From an uncultured Paracoccaceae bacterium (GTDB taxonomy: Bacteria > Pseudomonadota > Alphaproteobacteria > Rhodobacterales > Rhodobacteraceae): DNA of 64,000 bases. Of the stretch, positions 18,364 to 26,580 are shown in pieces. The stretch covers positions 1,612,001 to 1,676,000 of the forward strand of contig CANNCO010000001.1 of assembly GCA_947503175.1 (NCBI GenBank), written 5' to 3'. Numbering within the stretch: position 1 is the first letter of the stretch; every line of letters begins with the position of its first letter. Under the pieces are notes generated by a model. The model was not told the origin of the DNA. It was given only the letters and a program-made list of their open reading frames with translations, and ran no database searches. The translations under genes were made by a program, and so were the position numbers.

Positions 18364-19644
18364 ATGGAACCCGGTCTCTGGATCACGGCTCTCGCCATTC
18401 TGGCACTTCTCTTTGCTTCTGCCTTCTTCTCGGGCAGCGAAACCGCGCTGACCGCCGTGTCGCGCGGCAAGTTGCGCGCCCGCGCCGACAAGGGCGACAA
18501 GGCCGCGAACCGCGTCCTTCTGATCACCGAAGACAGCGAACGGCTGATCGGGTCGGTTCTTCTGGGCAACAACCTTGTGAACATTCTGGCGACGGCGCTT
18601 GCGACCTTCCTGTTCACCAGCCTCTTCGGGGATAGCGGCGTCGCGGTCGCCACGCTGATCATGACCGCGCTGGTCCTGATCTTTGCCGAGGTCCTGCCCA
18701 AGACCTATGCCATCACCAACTCGGAAACCGCGGCGACATGGGTCGCGCCGGTCATCCGCATCGTGATCAGTCTCTTCGCCCCCGTCGTCATGTTCGTCCG
18801 CTTCATCGTGCGTGGCTTCCTCAGGATTTTCGGCGTTCAGGTCGAGGCGACCCGCAACGTTCTCTCGGTCAAGGAAGAGATCGCGGGCGCCATCGCCCTC
18901 GGCCATTCCGAAGGCGCCGTGGAAAAGGAACATCGCGACCGGATCCTCGGCGCGCTCGACCTGGGCGACCGGGCCGTGGAAGAGATCATGCTTCACCGCA
19001 GCCAGATCGAGATGATCGACGCCGCCCTTTCGCCCCGCGAGATGGTGGAACTGGCGCTGCAATCCTCGCATACCCGCCTGCCGATCTTCCGCAATGAGCC
19101 TGAAAACATCATCGGGCTGATCCACGCCAAGGACCTTCTGCGTGCGATCTACGCCCTGCAGTTACAGGGCGGCGACGACCCGCTTCAGGGCTTCGACATC
19201 ATGAGCGTGGCGATGAAACCCTACTTCGTGCCGGAAACCACGACACTCGATGACCAGATGCGCGAGTTCCTGCGCCGCCACACCCATTTCGCGCTGGTTG
19301 TGGACGAGTACGGCGCGCTTCAGGGCCTGATCACCCTCGAAGACATCCTCGAAGAGATCGTCGGCGAGATCACCGACGAATTCGACCCGCGCGCCGAGCA
19401 CCATGTGCGCCGGACCGATACGGGCGACTACCTCGTGGACGGCGCCATGACGATCCGCGACCTGAACAGGGCCAATGACTGGAACTTGCCCGATGAAGAG
19501 GCGAATACGGTCGCAGGCCTCGTGATTCACGAAGCCCAGACCATCCCGTCGCAGGGTCAGGTGTTTTCGTTCCACGGCTTCCGGTTCGAGGTTCTGGCCC
19601 GCAACGACAACCGCATCAGCCGGCTGAAGATCCGGAAGCTCTGA
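18364..19644 (+). CDS. CorC/HlyC family protein (CNNM domain, CBS pair, CorC_HlyC domain)
   Basis: A 426-residue protein with a DUF21/CNNM transmembrane domain (about residues 1-160, including FFSGSETALTAVSR), a tandem CBS pair (about 205-330, with LEDILEEIVGEITDE at its end) and a C-terminal CorC_HlyC domain (about 345-420). These proteins take part in Mg2+/Co2+ efflux or membrane ion homeostasis; the 'hemolysin' name is historical. ATG 18364 was preferred to a TTG two codons earlier; both have only a weak AAGG site. The convergent glycosyltransferase gene overlaps its 3' end. Confidence 0.9.
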   Translation: MEPGLWITALAILALLFASAFFSGSETALTAVSRGKLRARADKGDKAANRVLLITEDSERLIGSVLLGNNLVNILATALATFLFTSLFGDSGVAVATLIMTALVLIFAEVLPKTYAITNSETAATWVAPVIRIVISLFAPVVMFVRFIVRGFLRIFGVQVEATRNVLSVKEEIAGAIALGHSEGAVEKEHRDRILGALDLGDRAVEEIMLHRSQIEMIDAALSPREMVELALQSSHTRLPIFRNEPENIIGLIHAKDLLRAIYALQLQGGDDPLQGFDIMSVAMKPYFVPETTTLDDQMREFLRRHTHFALVVDEYGALQGLITLEDILEEIVGEITDEFDPRAEHHVRRTDTGDYLVDGAMTIRDLNRANDWNLPDEEANTVAGLVIHEAQTIPSQGQVFSFHGFRFEVLARNDNRISRLKIRKL

Positions 19645-20470
19645 GCGGTCCGCCAAACAGGCGCAGTACATAATCGGCGTCAAGAAACGGAAAGTGCTCG
19701 GACAAAAGGCCGGTCAGGTCTTCGGTCGTCAGATCCCGCTCGCGGCCCTTGAAGATGCCACGGCTGTCATGGTGATCATGCATCGCCCGAAGATAGCTGA
19801 CCGGCTCGGGGTCGGACCAGGCGCGGTGCCGTTCGGCGGTTTTCAGATGCGGCACAGAGAACACGTTCTGACCCGCCGTTCCGTCGGTCAGCAAGGCCAG
19901 ACCCTGCGCCAGAAAGGGCGCCACCGTCATCTGCGCCTTGAAATCGCCGCCCCGCCGCGACAGGGTCAGGCCACGCGGGAAATTGATGGCCAGCGGCCGC
20001 TGGTCCGCGATGCCGGCCGCAAGCGCGGCCTTGGCCATCCTCCGCAGGCGGGTGCCGTAATCCACCGCAATCGCGTCATCGTCATCCAGAATGAACTGCG
20101 CGACCGGCCCGTCCGAGCCGCGCAGCGTCCGCTTCAGTCCGATGCCCACGGCCTCGACCATCGGGCGGGGCCGCAGGTATTGCAGCGACACCCGGTCATG
20201 GGGCGCCAGCAGACCCTCAAGCCGGTTGCGCCACGTCTCGGGCATGGCAGGTGAGGCAAGGACCATCAGGCGCAGACCCGCATCGCTTTGCCCCAGAACG
20301 CTTGGCAGGCACAGCGTCTCGAACATCTCGAAATGCACCGCCATCCGGTCGTCGTCGTAAAGCGCCGCCGCCGTCGCCCCCGGGTCGCCCGCCACGGTCT
20401 TTTTCCAGCCCCGCGTCGCGAGATAGGAAAACCGGCAGATGCCCACAATTTCCAGGCTCTGATCGCCCAA
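19616..20470 (-). CDS. Putative rhamnosyl/glycosyltransferase
   Basis: A protein of about 284 residues resembling bacterial putative rhamnosyltransferases: an N-terminal EIVGICRFSYLATRGWKK, a central FILDDDDAIAVDY with a DxD-type acidic cluster, and LRAMHDHHDSRG near the C-terminus. It probably adds a sugar to a surface polysaccharide. The frame is open to 20614 with an ATG at 20557, but that start would overlap the start of the divergent GSCFA gene. TTG 20470, preceded by GGGCGGGAG and followed directly by the conserved N-terminus, fits better. The 3' end overlaps the end of the CorC-like gene by 29 bp. Confidence 0.72.
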   Translation of the reverse strand: MGDQSLEIVGICRFSYLATRGWKKTVAGDPGATAAALYDDDRMAVHFEMFETLCLPSVLGQSDAGLRLMVLASPAMPETWRNRLEGLLAPHDRVSLQYLRPRPMVEAVGIGLKRTLRGSDGPVAQFILDDDDAIAVDYGTRLRRMAKAALAAGIADQRPLAINFPRGLTLSRRGGDFKAQMTVAPFLAQGLALLTDGTAGQNVFSVPHLKTAERHRAWSDPEPVSYLRAMHDHHDSRGIFKGRERDLTTEDLTGLLSEHFPFLDADYVLRLFGGPLRASGSSAG

Positions 20471-20555
20471 CGCCGTCTCCCGCCCATTTCGCGCATGATT
20501 TGCAAGCACCCGGATGTTATGCAAGGAAAATGACCGCAAAGGCGCGAGCAGTGAC

Positions 20556-21752
20556 ATGACCGAAGATGCCCCAGGCCCGGATGACGAGGTGCTGCTGACA
20601 AAACGGGCCGGCACGCGCCAGCTTGCGTTTCAGCCGACCTCGAAACGCCGCCCGGACCACCGCACATGGTTCCGGGGCGAGACCACCAATTTCACGCCGT
20701 CACGCGCGCAACTCCTCGATGTGACAGCCGCACGCAACTTCGTACTCGACGGCTGGGTGCCTGACACCCCGCCGATCAGGCCGGACACGCAAATCACGGC
20801 GTTCGGAAGCTGCTTTGCCATCAATATCTCGAACTGGCTGTCAAAGCGGAACTTCCGCGTGCTGAACAAGGACGAGGACGCGAAATCAGCCTATGTCGTG
20901 TCCTGCGGTGAAGGCATGGTGAACTCCTTCGTCATCCGGCAGCAGTTCGAATGGGCCTGGGAAAACAAGGTGTTCGATCAGGCGCTCTGGCACGGCTACA
21001 CGGCCGAGGAATACGGCTATGATCCCGCGGTTCAGGCCGAAACCAAGCGCATCTTCGATGAAACGGACATGTTCATCCTGACCTTCGGGCTGTCCGAGGT
21101 CTGGTATGACGAACCCACCGGCAACGTGTTCTGGCGGACGATCCCCAAGGCCTCCTACGATCCGGATCGCCACAAGTTCCGCGTCTCGACCGTGGCGGAA
21201 AACGCCGACAACCTGCGCGCGATCTACCGGCTGATCCGAACCCACAGGCCGGATGCGAGGATACTGTTTACCCTCTCGCCGGTGCCGCTGATCGCCACGT
21301 TCCGCGACAACTCCTGCATCACATCGAACTCGGTCTCGAAGGCCGTTCTGCGCGTCGCGATCGACGAGGTGGTGCGCGAATTCCGCGACGAAGGCCACCT
21401 GTTCTACTGGCCGTCATACGAACTGGTGACGGATGTTTTCCAACTGCCATGGCAACCGGACCGGCGTCATTTTCAGAAGGCACCGCTCGACTACATCATG
21501 ACGGCCTTCGAACATGCGTGGTGCGACGACCCGTCGAACCCGCCGCCGCCCCTTGCGCCTGCCTGGGGCCGTGCATTGGCCGAGGCCGGGGTGTTGCCCC
21601 CATCCATGACCCGCGCGATTCTAAAAGGCCGGCCCCGGCGTCTGCGCGTGCTGGCCCGGGACGCCACGCCCCTGCACGAGGATGACAGGCTCGACGCCGC
21701 ACTGCGAAAGCTGGCCCTCGATATGGCAGACAGCCAGACGGCAGGCCACTAG
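20556..21752 (+). CDS. GSCFA domain protein
   Basis: A 398-residue protein with the name-giving motif in ITAFGSCFAINISNWL (near residue 80) and later blocks FILTFGLSEVWYD and FTLSPVPLIATF. GSCFA proteins resemble SGNH/GDSL esterases and are found near polysaccharide genes, which suggests esterase or acyl-transfer action on surface glycans; this is an inference. Immediately opposite lies a glycosyltransferase gene, consistent with a shared polysaccharide role. The ATG at 20556 was chosen; an alternative at 20514 adds 14 residues without better ribosome-site support. Confidence 0.82.
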   Translation: MTEDAPGPDDEVLLTKRAGTRQLAFQPTSKRRPDHRTWFRGETTNFTPSRAQLLDVTAARNFVLDGWVPDTPPIRPDTQITAFGSCFAINISNWLSKRNFRVLNKDEDAKSAYVVSCGEGMVNSFVIRQQFEWAWENKVFDQALWHGYTAEEYGYDPAVQAETKRIFDETDMFILTFGLSEVWYDEPTGNVFWRTIPKASYDPDRHKFRVSTVAENADNLRAIYRLIRTHRPDARILFTLSPVPLIATFRDNSCITSNSVSKAVLRVAIDEVVREFRDEGHLFYWPSYELVTDVFQLPWQPDRRHFQKAPLDYIMTAFEHAWCDDPSNPPPPLAPAWGRALAEAGVLPPSMTRAILKGRPRRLRVLARDATPLHEDDRLDAALRKLALDMADSQTAGH

Positions 21753-21832
21753 CCCCGCCCCGCTCCCGAATGGCACCCGGTCGCCGCGGGTTCACGCTTC
21801 TCGCGAACCCGGCACGGGGCGCGCAACGGCCC

Positions 21833-22600
21833 TCATGCGACGGGCTTTCGCAGAATTGCAGCGAATTTGCTACCCGCCGTTGTTACCGCAAAATCCGGTT
21901 TGTGCTCGTCGACGAACGCGGCAAATCCCATGTTGTCCTGAATATCGTCGACGATCAGAATGCCCCCGGGCACAAGGGCTTCCCAAAGAAGCGGGATCGC
22001 GTAAGCCCGCCCGTACCAGCTCTTGTCTGAATCGTAATGCGCAAGATCGATCGTGCCGCCCTGCGCCGAAATCGCGCGCGGCACGCCCGGTCGGTCGGGG
22101 ATGCGCAAGAGCGTCCACTTTTCCCGCAACCGGTCAGGCACGGCGATCCCGACCCACGGCTCATTGCCTCTGCCCGGATAAGGCATGTCGACGCTGACAA
22201 GCCGTGCACCGTCACGCCCCTCCAAGGCCGACAGGATCGCAAGGCTGGACCAGCCATAGGCCACACCTGTTTCGATGACACGCTCTGCCCCGGACAGCAT
22301 GACAGCCGCATGGATCAACGACAGGTCACCCGCACCGCCCATTTCAGCGCCGGCCCCTTTGACCCGTTCCGCCGCCTCATCCATCAGGGCGGACGGCATG
22401 GTCGGCAAGTCGCCGGTCAACCCGACCGCGGCCAGCGCCTCGGCAACCGGGACCACGCGGGCCGAAGCCCAGTCATGCGCCTGCACTTTGTGCGTTTCGC
22501 CGTCGTGGCGCGGTCGCAGTTTCCGGCGCGCCAGTTCCAGCGCATGGCCCCAAAACGCCGGACGCGATGCAAACCAAAGCACCCTGGCCACACGCGTCAT
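21833..22600 (-). CDS. Class I SAM-dependent methyltransferase
   Basis: A 255-residue protein with a Rossmann-type methyltransferase core: motif I ERVIETGVAYGWSSLAIL (about residue 108), the acidic motif II VSVDMPYPG, and VPGGILIVDDIQDNMG at motif V/VI. It resembles the O-methyltransferase/cephalosporin hydroxylase-like type seen in polysaccharide clusters. The start codon abuts the stop of the HerA-like gene with no gap, so they are likely co-transcribed. The acceptor substrate is unknown. Confidence 0.82.
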   Translation of the reverse strand: MTRVARVLWFASRPAFWGHALELARRKLRPRHDGETHKVQAHDWASARVVPVAEALAAVGLTGDLPTMPSALMDEAAERVKGAGAEMGGAGDLSLIHAAVMLSGAERVIETGVAYGWSSLAILSALEGRDGARLVSVDMPYPGRGNEPWVGIAVPDRLREKWTLLRIPDRPGVPRAISAQGGTIDLAHYDSDKSWYGRAYAIPLLWEALVPGGILIVDDIQDNMGFAAFVDEHKPDFAVTTAGSKFAAILRKPVA

Positions 22601-24145
22601 CTAGCGCCCCCGGAACAGGCCACCCAGAATGCCGCGCACGATGCGCCGCCCGGTGGTGCCTTTGAGTTCTTTCATGACGACGCTGGCCACCGCTTCGCCG
22701 AACCCTTCGGACGCGCGGGAGCTGCGGGACCCTGACCTGCTGGTCCCCTTCCCCGAATATCGCCGGGCCGCCGCGAATTCACGCTCGCGCTCTTCGGCTT
22801 CCGCCTCGCGCTTTTCGGCCTCCTCCGCCTCGCGCGCGGCCTCTTCGGCCCGGCCGCGGAGCATCTCGTAGGCGCTTTCACGATCTTTCACCGTCTCGTA
22901 CTTCCCGCCGATATGCGAGGCATTGATCACCTCGCGCCGCTCGGACGCGGCGATCGGCCCAAGCTGCGACGATGGCGGACGGATCAGCGTCCGTTCGACG
23001 ATCCCCGGCGCACCCTTCGCCTCCAGCATCGAGGTGACGGCTTCGCCCACGCCCACCTCGCGGATCGCCTCTTCGGTCGCAAAGCGCGGGTTGTCGCGAT
23101 AGGTCTCTGCCGCCTGCCGCAGCGCCTTCTGGTCTCGCGCCGTAAAGGCCCGCAGCGCGTGCTGCACGCGGTTGCCCAACTGCCCCAGAATATCCTCGGG
23201 AATGTCATCCGGGTTCTGCGTCACGAAGTAGACGCCCACGCCCTTTGAGCGGATCAGGCGCGCCACCTGTTCCACCTTGTTGACCAGCGCCTTGGGCGCA
23301 TCGTCGAACAGCAGGTGCGCCTCGTCGAAAAAGAACACAAGCCGCGGCTTGTCGGGATCGCCGACCTCGGGCAGTTCCTCGAACAACTCCGACAGCAGCC
23401 ACAGAAGTGACGTCGCATAAAGCCGCGGACTGCCCATCAGCTTGTCCGCGGCAAGGATGTTGATCCGCCCCCGACCGTCCGTCGTCGTCGCCATGATGTC
23501 GGCAAGCTCCAGCGCCGGTTCACCGAAAAACGCGGACCCGCCTTGGTTCTCCAGAACCAGAAGCGCGCGCTGGATCGCGCCGACCGAAGACCCCGCAACA
23601 TTGCCATAGCGCAGTGACAGTTCCGAAGCGTTCTCGCCGGTCCAGACCAGAAGCGCCTGCAGGTCCTTGAGGTCCAGAAGCGGCATTCCCTCTTCATCGG
23701 CCACGCGGAAGGCGATGTTCAGAACCCCCTCCTGCGCGTCCGTCAGATCCATCAGCCTTGCCAGCAACAGCGGTCCCATCTCGGCCACGGTTGTGCGCAC
23801 CGGATGGCCCTGTTCGCCGAACAGGTCCCAGAAGGTCACCGGAAAGGCATCATAGGAGTAATCGTCAAAGCCGATCTTTCCAGCCCGGCTCATAAACGCA
23901 TCATGCAGCTTGAACCCCTCGGATCCGGCCCGGGCCAGCCCCGACAGATCACCCTTCACATCCGACAGGAACACCGGCACGCCATTGGACGAAAAGCTCT
24001 CGGCAAGGATTTGCAAGGTCACCGTTTTTCCGGTCCCCGTCGCCCCTGCGATCAGCCCGTGCCGGTTTGCGTATTTCAGTAAAAGCTCCTGTGGCGCGCC
24101 ATAGCTTTCGCCACCGCCGCCCACAAAAATCTGATCGTTTTCCAA
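22601..24145 (-). CDS. HerA-like (DUF853/YjgR-type) ATPase
   Basis: A 514-residue protein of the DUF853 family, related to the HerA/FtsK ATPases. Walker [13 protein letters not shown] is near residue 33, with [12 protein letters not shown] and the Walker B-like [14 protein letters not shown] downstream, and a long charged Glu/Arg coiled segment near residues 430-460. E. coli YjgR is of similar size; cellular role is not settled. I chose TTG at 24145, with GGAGG 6-10 nt upstream and the conserved [11 protein letters not shown] after it, over the open frame to 24199. It is followed without a gap by the methyltransferase. Confidence 0.87.
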   Translation of the reverse strand: MENDQIFVGGGGESYGAPQELLLKYANRHGLIAGATGTGKTVTLQILAESFSSNGVPVFLSDVKGDLSGLARAGSEGFKLHDAFMSRAGKIGFDDYSYDAFPVTFWDLFGEQGHPVRTTVAEMGPLLLARLMDLTDAQEGVLNIAFRVADEEGMPLLDLKDLQALLVWTGENASELSLRYGNVAGSSVGAIQRALLVLENQGGSAFFGEPALELADIMATTTDGRGRINILAADKLMGSPRLYATSLLWLLSELFEELPEVGDPDKPRLVFFFDEAHLLFDDAPKALVNKVEQVARLIRSKGVGVYFVTQNPDDIPEDILGQLGNRVQHALRAFTARDQKALRQAAETYRDNPRFATEEAIREVGVGEAVTSMLEAKGAPGIVERTLIRPPSSQLGPIAASERREVINASHIGGKYETVKDRESAYEMLRGRAEEAAREAEEAEKREAEAEEREREFAAARRYSGKGTSRSGSRSSRASEGFGEAVASVVMKELKGTTGRRIVRGILGGLFRGR

Positions 24146-24199
24146 TCCTGCCTCCGCGCCTTGTTCTGGCCTTGAGATGTAGCATAACTTTTTAACCAA

Positions 24200-24300
24200 T
24201 CTGCGCCAATGTGAACCTGGTCAGCGCTCGGGCAGCCGGGTGCTGGCATTACTTCCTCCCTGTCAGACTGGCCGCACGCTTTGCCGTGCGGCCTTTTTTT
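24200..24300 (+). ncRNA. Candidate structured small RNA with anti-Shine-Dalgarno linker
   Basis: No open frame on the plus strand explains this intergenic segment. It carries a 12-bp hairpin, arms 24220-24231 and 24236-24247 with loop GCAG and all positions paired (including G-U). A linker then contains CTTCCTCCCT (24252-24261), complementary to ribosome-binding sites, and a strong rho-independent terminator ends at 24300. The layout of hairpin, single-stranded anti-SD, and terminator is that of trans-acting regulatory RNAs such as the AbcR or CcsR types in alphaproteobacteria. The exact 5' end is not defined; weak promoter-like sequence lies around 24170-24195. Alternatively, the minus strand could use GGGAGGAAG as a ribosome site for a small frame. 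Confidence 0.45.
24271..24300 (+). terminator. Rho-independent terminator
   Basis: The stem GCCGCACG (24271-24278) pairs with CGTGCGGC (24285-24292) around a six-base loop, followed by C and seven T. The T tract is on the plus strand, and no plus-strand protein gene ends here, which is the main argument for an RNA gene upstream. Confidence 0.85.
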
Positions 24301-24339
24301 GACCCCTATGTCATGGATTAATCCTGTAGATATTGTGAG

Positions 24340-24368
24340 TTGACGACTGTAATCAAAGCGACTAGCGT
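24340..24368 (+). promoter_or_regulatory. Possible sigma-70 type promoter
   Basis: TTGACG at 24340-24345 and TAGCGT at 24363-24368 are separated by 17 bp. The -35 match is good and the -10 match is weak. Transcription would start near 24375 and run into the GC-rich terminator at 24418-24443. Confidence 0.35.
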
Positions 24369-24374
24369 TTGCCT

Positions 24375-24443
24375 CAATAATCAAGTCGGCCCGTCCGGCA
24401 GGGAGAATACCAAGCGGAAAAGGGCCCCTTAGGGGCCCTTTTT
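24375..24443 (+). ncRNA. Second candidate short RNA
   Basis: Between a promoter-like pair (24340-24368) and a strong terminator hairpin there are about 45 bases containing GGCAGGGAGAATACCAAGCG and no protein start with a sensible frame. A transcript of about 70 nt is predicted. It could also be a leader or attenuator for the IalB-family gene, whose start is 104 bp downstream. Evidence is limited to these signals. Confidence 0.3.
24418..24443. terminator. Bidirectional-type terminator hairpin
   Basis: The arm AAAGGGCCCC (from 24418) pairs with GGGGCCCTTT (24432-24442) around a three-base loop TTA, flanked by A on one side and T on the other. It could end transcription in both directions, including read-through from the candidate RNA upstream of the IalB-family gene. 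Confidence 0.75.
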
Positions 24444-24546
24444 CATGTCACGCGTATCCCTTCGCCGACGGGCGCAAAACGCCCCTGACTCTGGTTGCAC
24501 GGCATGGTAACTGCCGCAGAAAGCACTCTTGCAAATGGAGGCCCCC

Positions 24547-25176
24547 ATGAGGCTCAAGACGCAGTTTGGATCCACCGCGGCGCTGATCGCACTTATGCTC
24601 GCCGCCGCGCCCTCGCTCGCGGTCGCGCAAAGCGAAGATGCCGGGGCGGAAGAGGTGCCGGCAGCCGAGGACACCCTGCCCATCGGCACCCCGGTAACCG
24701 AGGATGGCGAGGCGGTCGGCTCTGCCTATCTGGCCGAAGAACATGGTGACTGGCAGGTCCGCTGCATCCGCGCCGCCGAAGGCGACGATCCCTGTCAGCT
24801 TTATCAGCTCATGACCGATGGAAACGGCGCATCGGTGGCCGAAATCACGATCTTCGCCCTGCCCGAAGGCCAGCAGGCCGTCGCAGGCGCAACGGTCATC
24901 GTTCCGCTGGAAACCCTTCTGATCCGGCAGTTGACCCTGTCGGTCGATGGTGGCCCGGCAAAGCAGTATCCGTTCACCTTCTGCACCGAGCAGGGCTGTT
25001 TCAGCCGGATCGGCCTGACCGAAGACGATCTTGCCGCATTCCGCCGGGGCAATGCTGCTGGGATTTCGATCGTACCGGCCGCCGCCCCGAACCAGCAGGT
25101 CACGGTCTCGGCCTCGCTGTCAGGCTTTACCGCCGCTTTCAATGCCCTGCCGCCTGTTGGCGGGAGTGACGAGTAA
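24547..25176 (+). CDS. Invasion-associated locus B (IalB) family exported protein
   Basis: A 209-residue protein with a signal peptide ending near APSLAVAQ (about residue 27), an acidic linker, then an IalB-type domain: HGDWQVRCIRAAEGDDPCQLYQ with paired cysteines and a later FCTEQGCFSRIGL. IalB proteins are periplasmic or secreted; in Bartonella the family is linked to erythrocyte invasion, but in free-living Rhodobacteraceae the role is unknown. The ATG at 24547 has GGAGG 8-12 nt upstream. Two candidate RNA elements lie in its upstream region. Confidence 0.87.
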   Translation: MRLKTQFGSTAALIALMLAAAPSLAVAQSEDAGAEEVPAAEDTLPIGTPVTEDGEAVGSAYLAEEHGDWQVRCIRAAEGDDPCQLYQLMTDGNGASVAEITIFALPEGQQAVAGATVIVPLETLLIRQLTLSVDGGPAKQYPFTFCTEQGCFSRIGLTEDDLAAFRRGNAAGISIVPAAAPNQQVTVSASLSGFTAAFNALPPVGGSDE

Positions 25177-25285
25177 CGCCTGAAGAGCGCGCCGGACGAA
25201 ACCACCGTGATCCGCGCCGCGGGTCACGGTACTCCAGAGGCAGCTTCAAGACATACGTTGTGGCGGGGCACCGCGCCCCGCTGCA

Positions 25286-25657
25286 TCAGATGTCTGCTCC
25301 ATTGCCCGCACCACCCCGGTCAAGCCAGTGACAGATGATCAAGGCAACGCCGCTGGCGATGACCGGAAGCGAAAGGCCGGCCAATACGACCGGAACGGCG
25401 GAAGCACTGAAAACGGCGACCGACGCCAAGCCAAATGCCAGCACAAGCACGCCCCCCAGCAGTTCCCAACGTAACGATATGAAAAACAGGGCGATCAGCC
25501 CCAACCACGGCAGCGCGTTCGGCAGGTTGGCCCAAAGACCGCCGATGCCGTCTCCCGCCCCCGACAGAGCGGCGAAGACGAACCAGAACAGGCCGGTGAT
25601 CGCCAGGATCACGCGCGCGGTCAACCGCAGGAACCCGACTGCTTTTCTGCTAGCCAA
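25286..25657 (-). CDS. Small membrane protein (four helices)
   Basis: A 123-residue protein with four hydrophobic helices (for example VILAITGLFWFVFAAL and ALPWLGLIALFFISL). No family of known function is recognised. The frame is open to 25705, but the TTG at 25657, with GGTGGA just upstream and the sequence ASRKAVGFLRL after it, gives a more usual N-terminus. A GC-rich hairpin (GCGGGGC and GCCCCGC arms, around 25263-25281) lies just downstream of its stop and could be its terminator. Confidence 0.55.
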   Translation of the reverse strand: MASRKAVGFLRLTARVILAITGLFWFVFAALSGAGDGIGGLWANLPNALPWLGLIALFFISLRWELLGGVLVLAFGLASVAVFSASAVPVVLAGLSLPVIASGVALIICHWLDRGGAGNGADI

Positions 25658-26077
25658 TCCACCGCCCCTTGTGACGTCCAAAGACCTGCCGCATCTCCGG
25701 CGCAAACCTGGCGCCGACCACTTTCGGGAGTATAGCAGCTATCAATTGCTTGGCAGCATCGAAAAACGCGGGCTTACCGAGGTCTTCCCGCGTCAACCGA
25801 TCACCGTCCCGGCTCGACGGTCGGGTTCGACGCGCTGCGGGCCGTTCGCCGGACTGAACCAAATTGACGTTCGCTTTCAACCCAGCGCCTTTCCAACAGG
25901 GTGCAGCGAAAGGCCCAGAAAACACCCAACCCAATATGGCCGACCCGGTCTGCGCGCGGCGGCAAAGCTTTCACAATGCGAGCATTCATCTTAGTTACCA
26001 AGAGCGCAAGGAACGCACCTCAAAGCCTTGGACATTTCTATCCTCTGCCATGGGTGCGCCAGGTGTTGAGAGACGTA
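25658..26077. other. Intergenic stretch without a supported gene
   Basis: About 420 bp between two genes. Short frames exist on both strands, but none shows family motifs or a ribosome site. It lies beside an AT-richer acetyltransferase gene, which might mark an old insertion or deletion, but no repeat or att-like site was seen. Confidence 0.45.
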
Positions 26078-26455
26078 ATGAGCAACATCTTCAGATACGA
26101 CAAGACATACGAAGCTGAGTTGACCGCTCTTCTGGACAAAGATCCGGAATGGAACTCGTTCACCAGCAAAGGCAAGATGGATGTTTTCAGGAGCGCATTG
26201 CTGAGCAGTCAAACATACATCTGCAAGGGCCAAGGCAAGGTGTGCGGATATCTTCGCGCTTTGGTGGATGGCTTCGGAATCTACGTAAGCGAACTCTATG
26301 TCGCGCCGGACTTCAGAAACAATGGGTACGGAAGAGCGCTTCTCAGAGAGCTGAAGCAAGACCATCCGGATCAAGTCGTTTACGTCTTGTCCGACGAGGA
26401 TCTGTATTACGAGAAACTCGGCTGCAAGCGTGTTGGTTCGGTATTCGAACTATAG
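26078..26455 (+). CDS. GNAT family N-acetyltransferase
   Basis: A 125-residue GNAT. The acetyl-CoA-binding segment YVSELYVAPDFRNNGYGRALLRELK (about residues 65-90, motif A with Arg/Gly-x-Gly) and the C-terminal LYYEKLGCKRVG are clear. The acceptor is unknown. The gene is visibly less GC-rich than its neighbours and uses codons such as AGA, AAA and TTG more freely, which may mean acquisition. The ATG at 26078 follows a GAGAG site; the open frame upstream is not protein-like. Confidence 0.82.
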   Translation: MSNIFRYDKTYEAELTALLDKDPEWNSFTSKGKMDVFRSALLSSQTYICKGQGKVCGYLRALVDGFGIYVSELYVAPDFRNNGYGRALLRELKQDHPDQVVYVLSDEDLYYEKLGCKRVGSVFEL

Positions 26456-26580
26456 GCCGGTGACCGGTTTAATCCGAACATGCGTCAACTGTGGCAGGCC
26501 TTACCGCTTTGCGATCTGATTTTGCGCGGGGCCACGCGCCGAAGATGCTGATCCGCAGCGTCTCAAACAGTCTGCTTGTC

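Noticed and set aside
21787-21811. Hairpin CGGGTTC/GAACCCG between the GSCFA and methyltransferase genes
   Set aside because: A good stem but no T tract, so not listed as a terminator.
24076-24249. Minus-strand frame of 57 aa starting [11 protein letters not shown] with GGGAGGAAG upstream
   Set aside because: It overlaps the start of the HerA-like gene in another frame and the segment is better explained by a structured plus-strand RNA; kept as an alternative only.
25650-25934. 94-aa frame on minus in the gap before the GNAT gene
   Set aside because: No motif or ribosome site; sequence looks degenerate.
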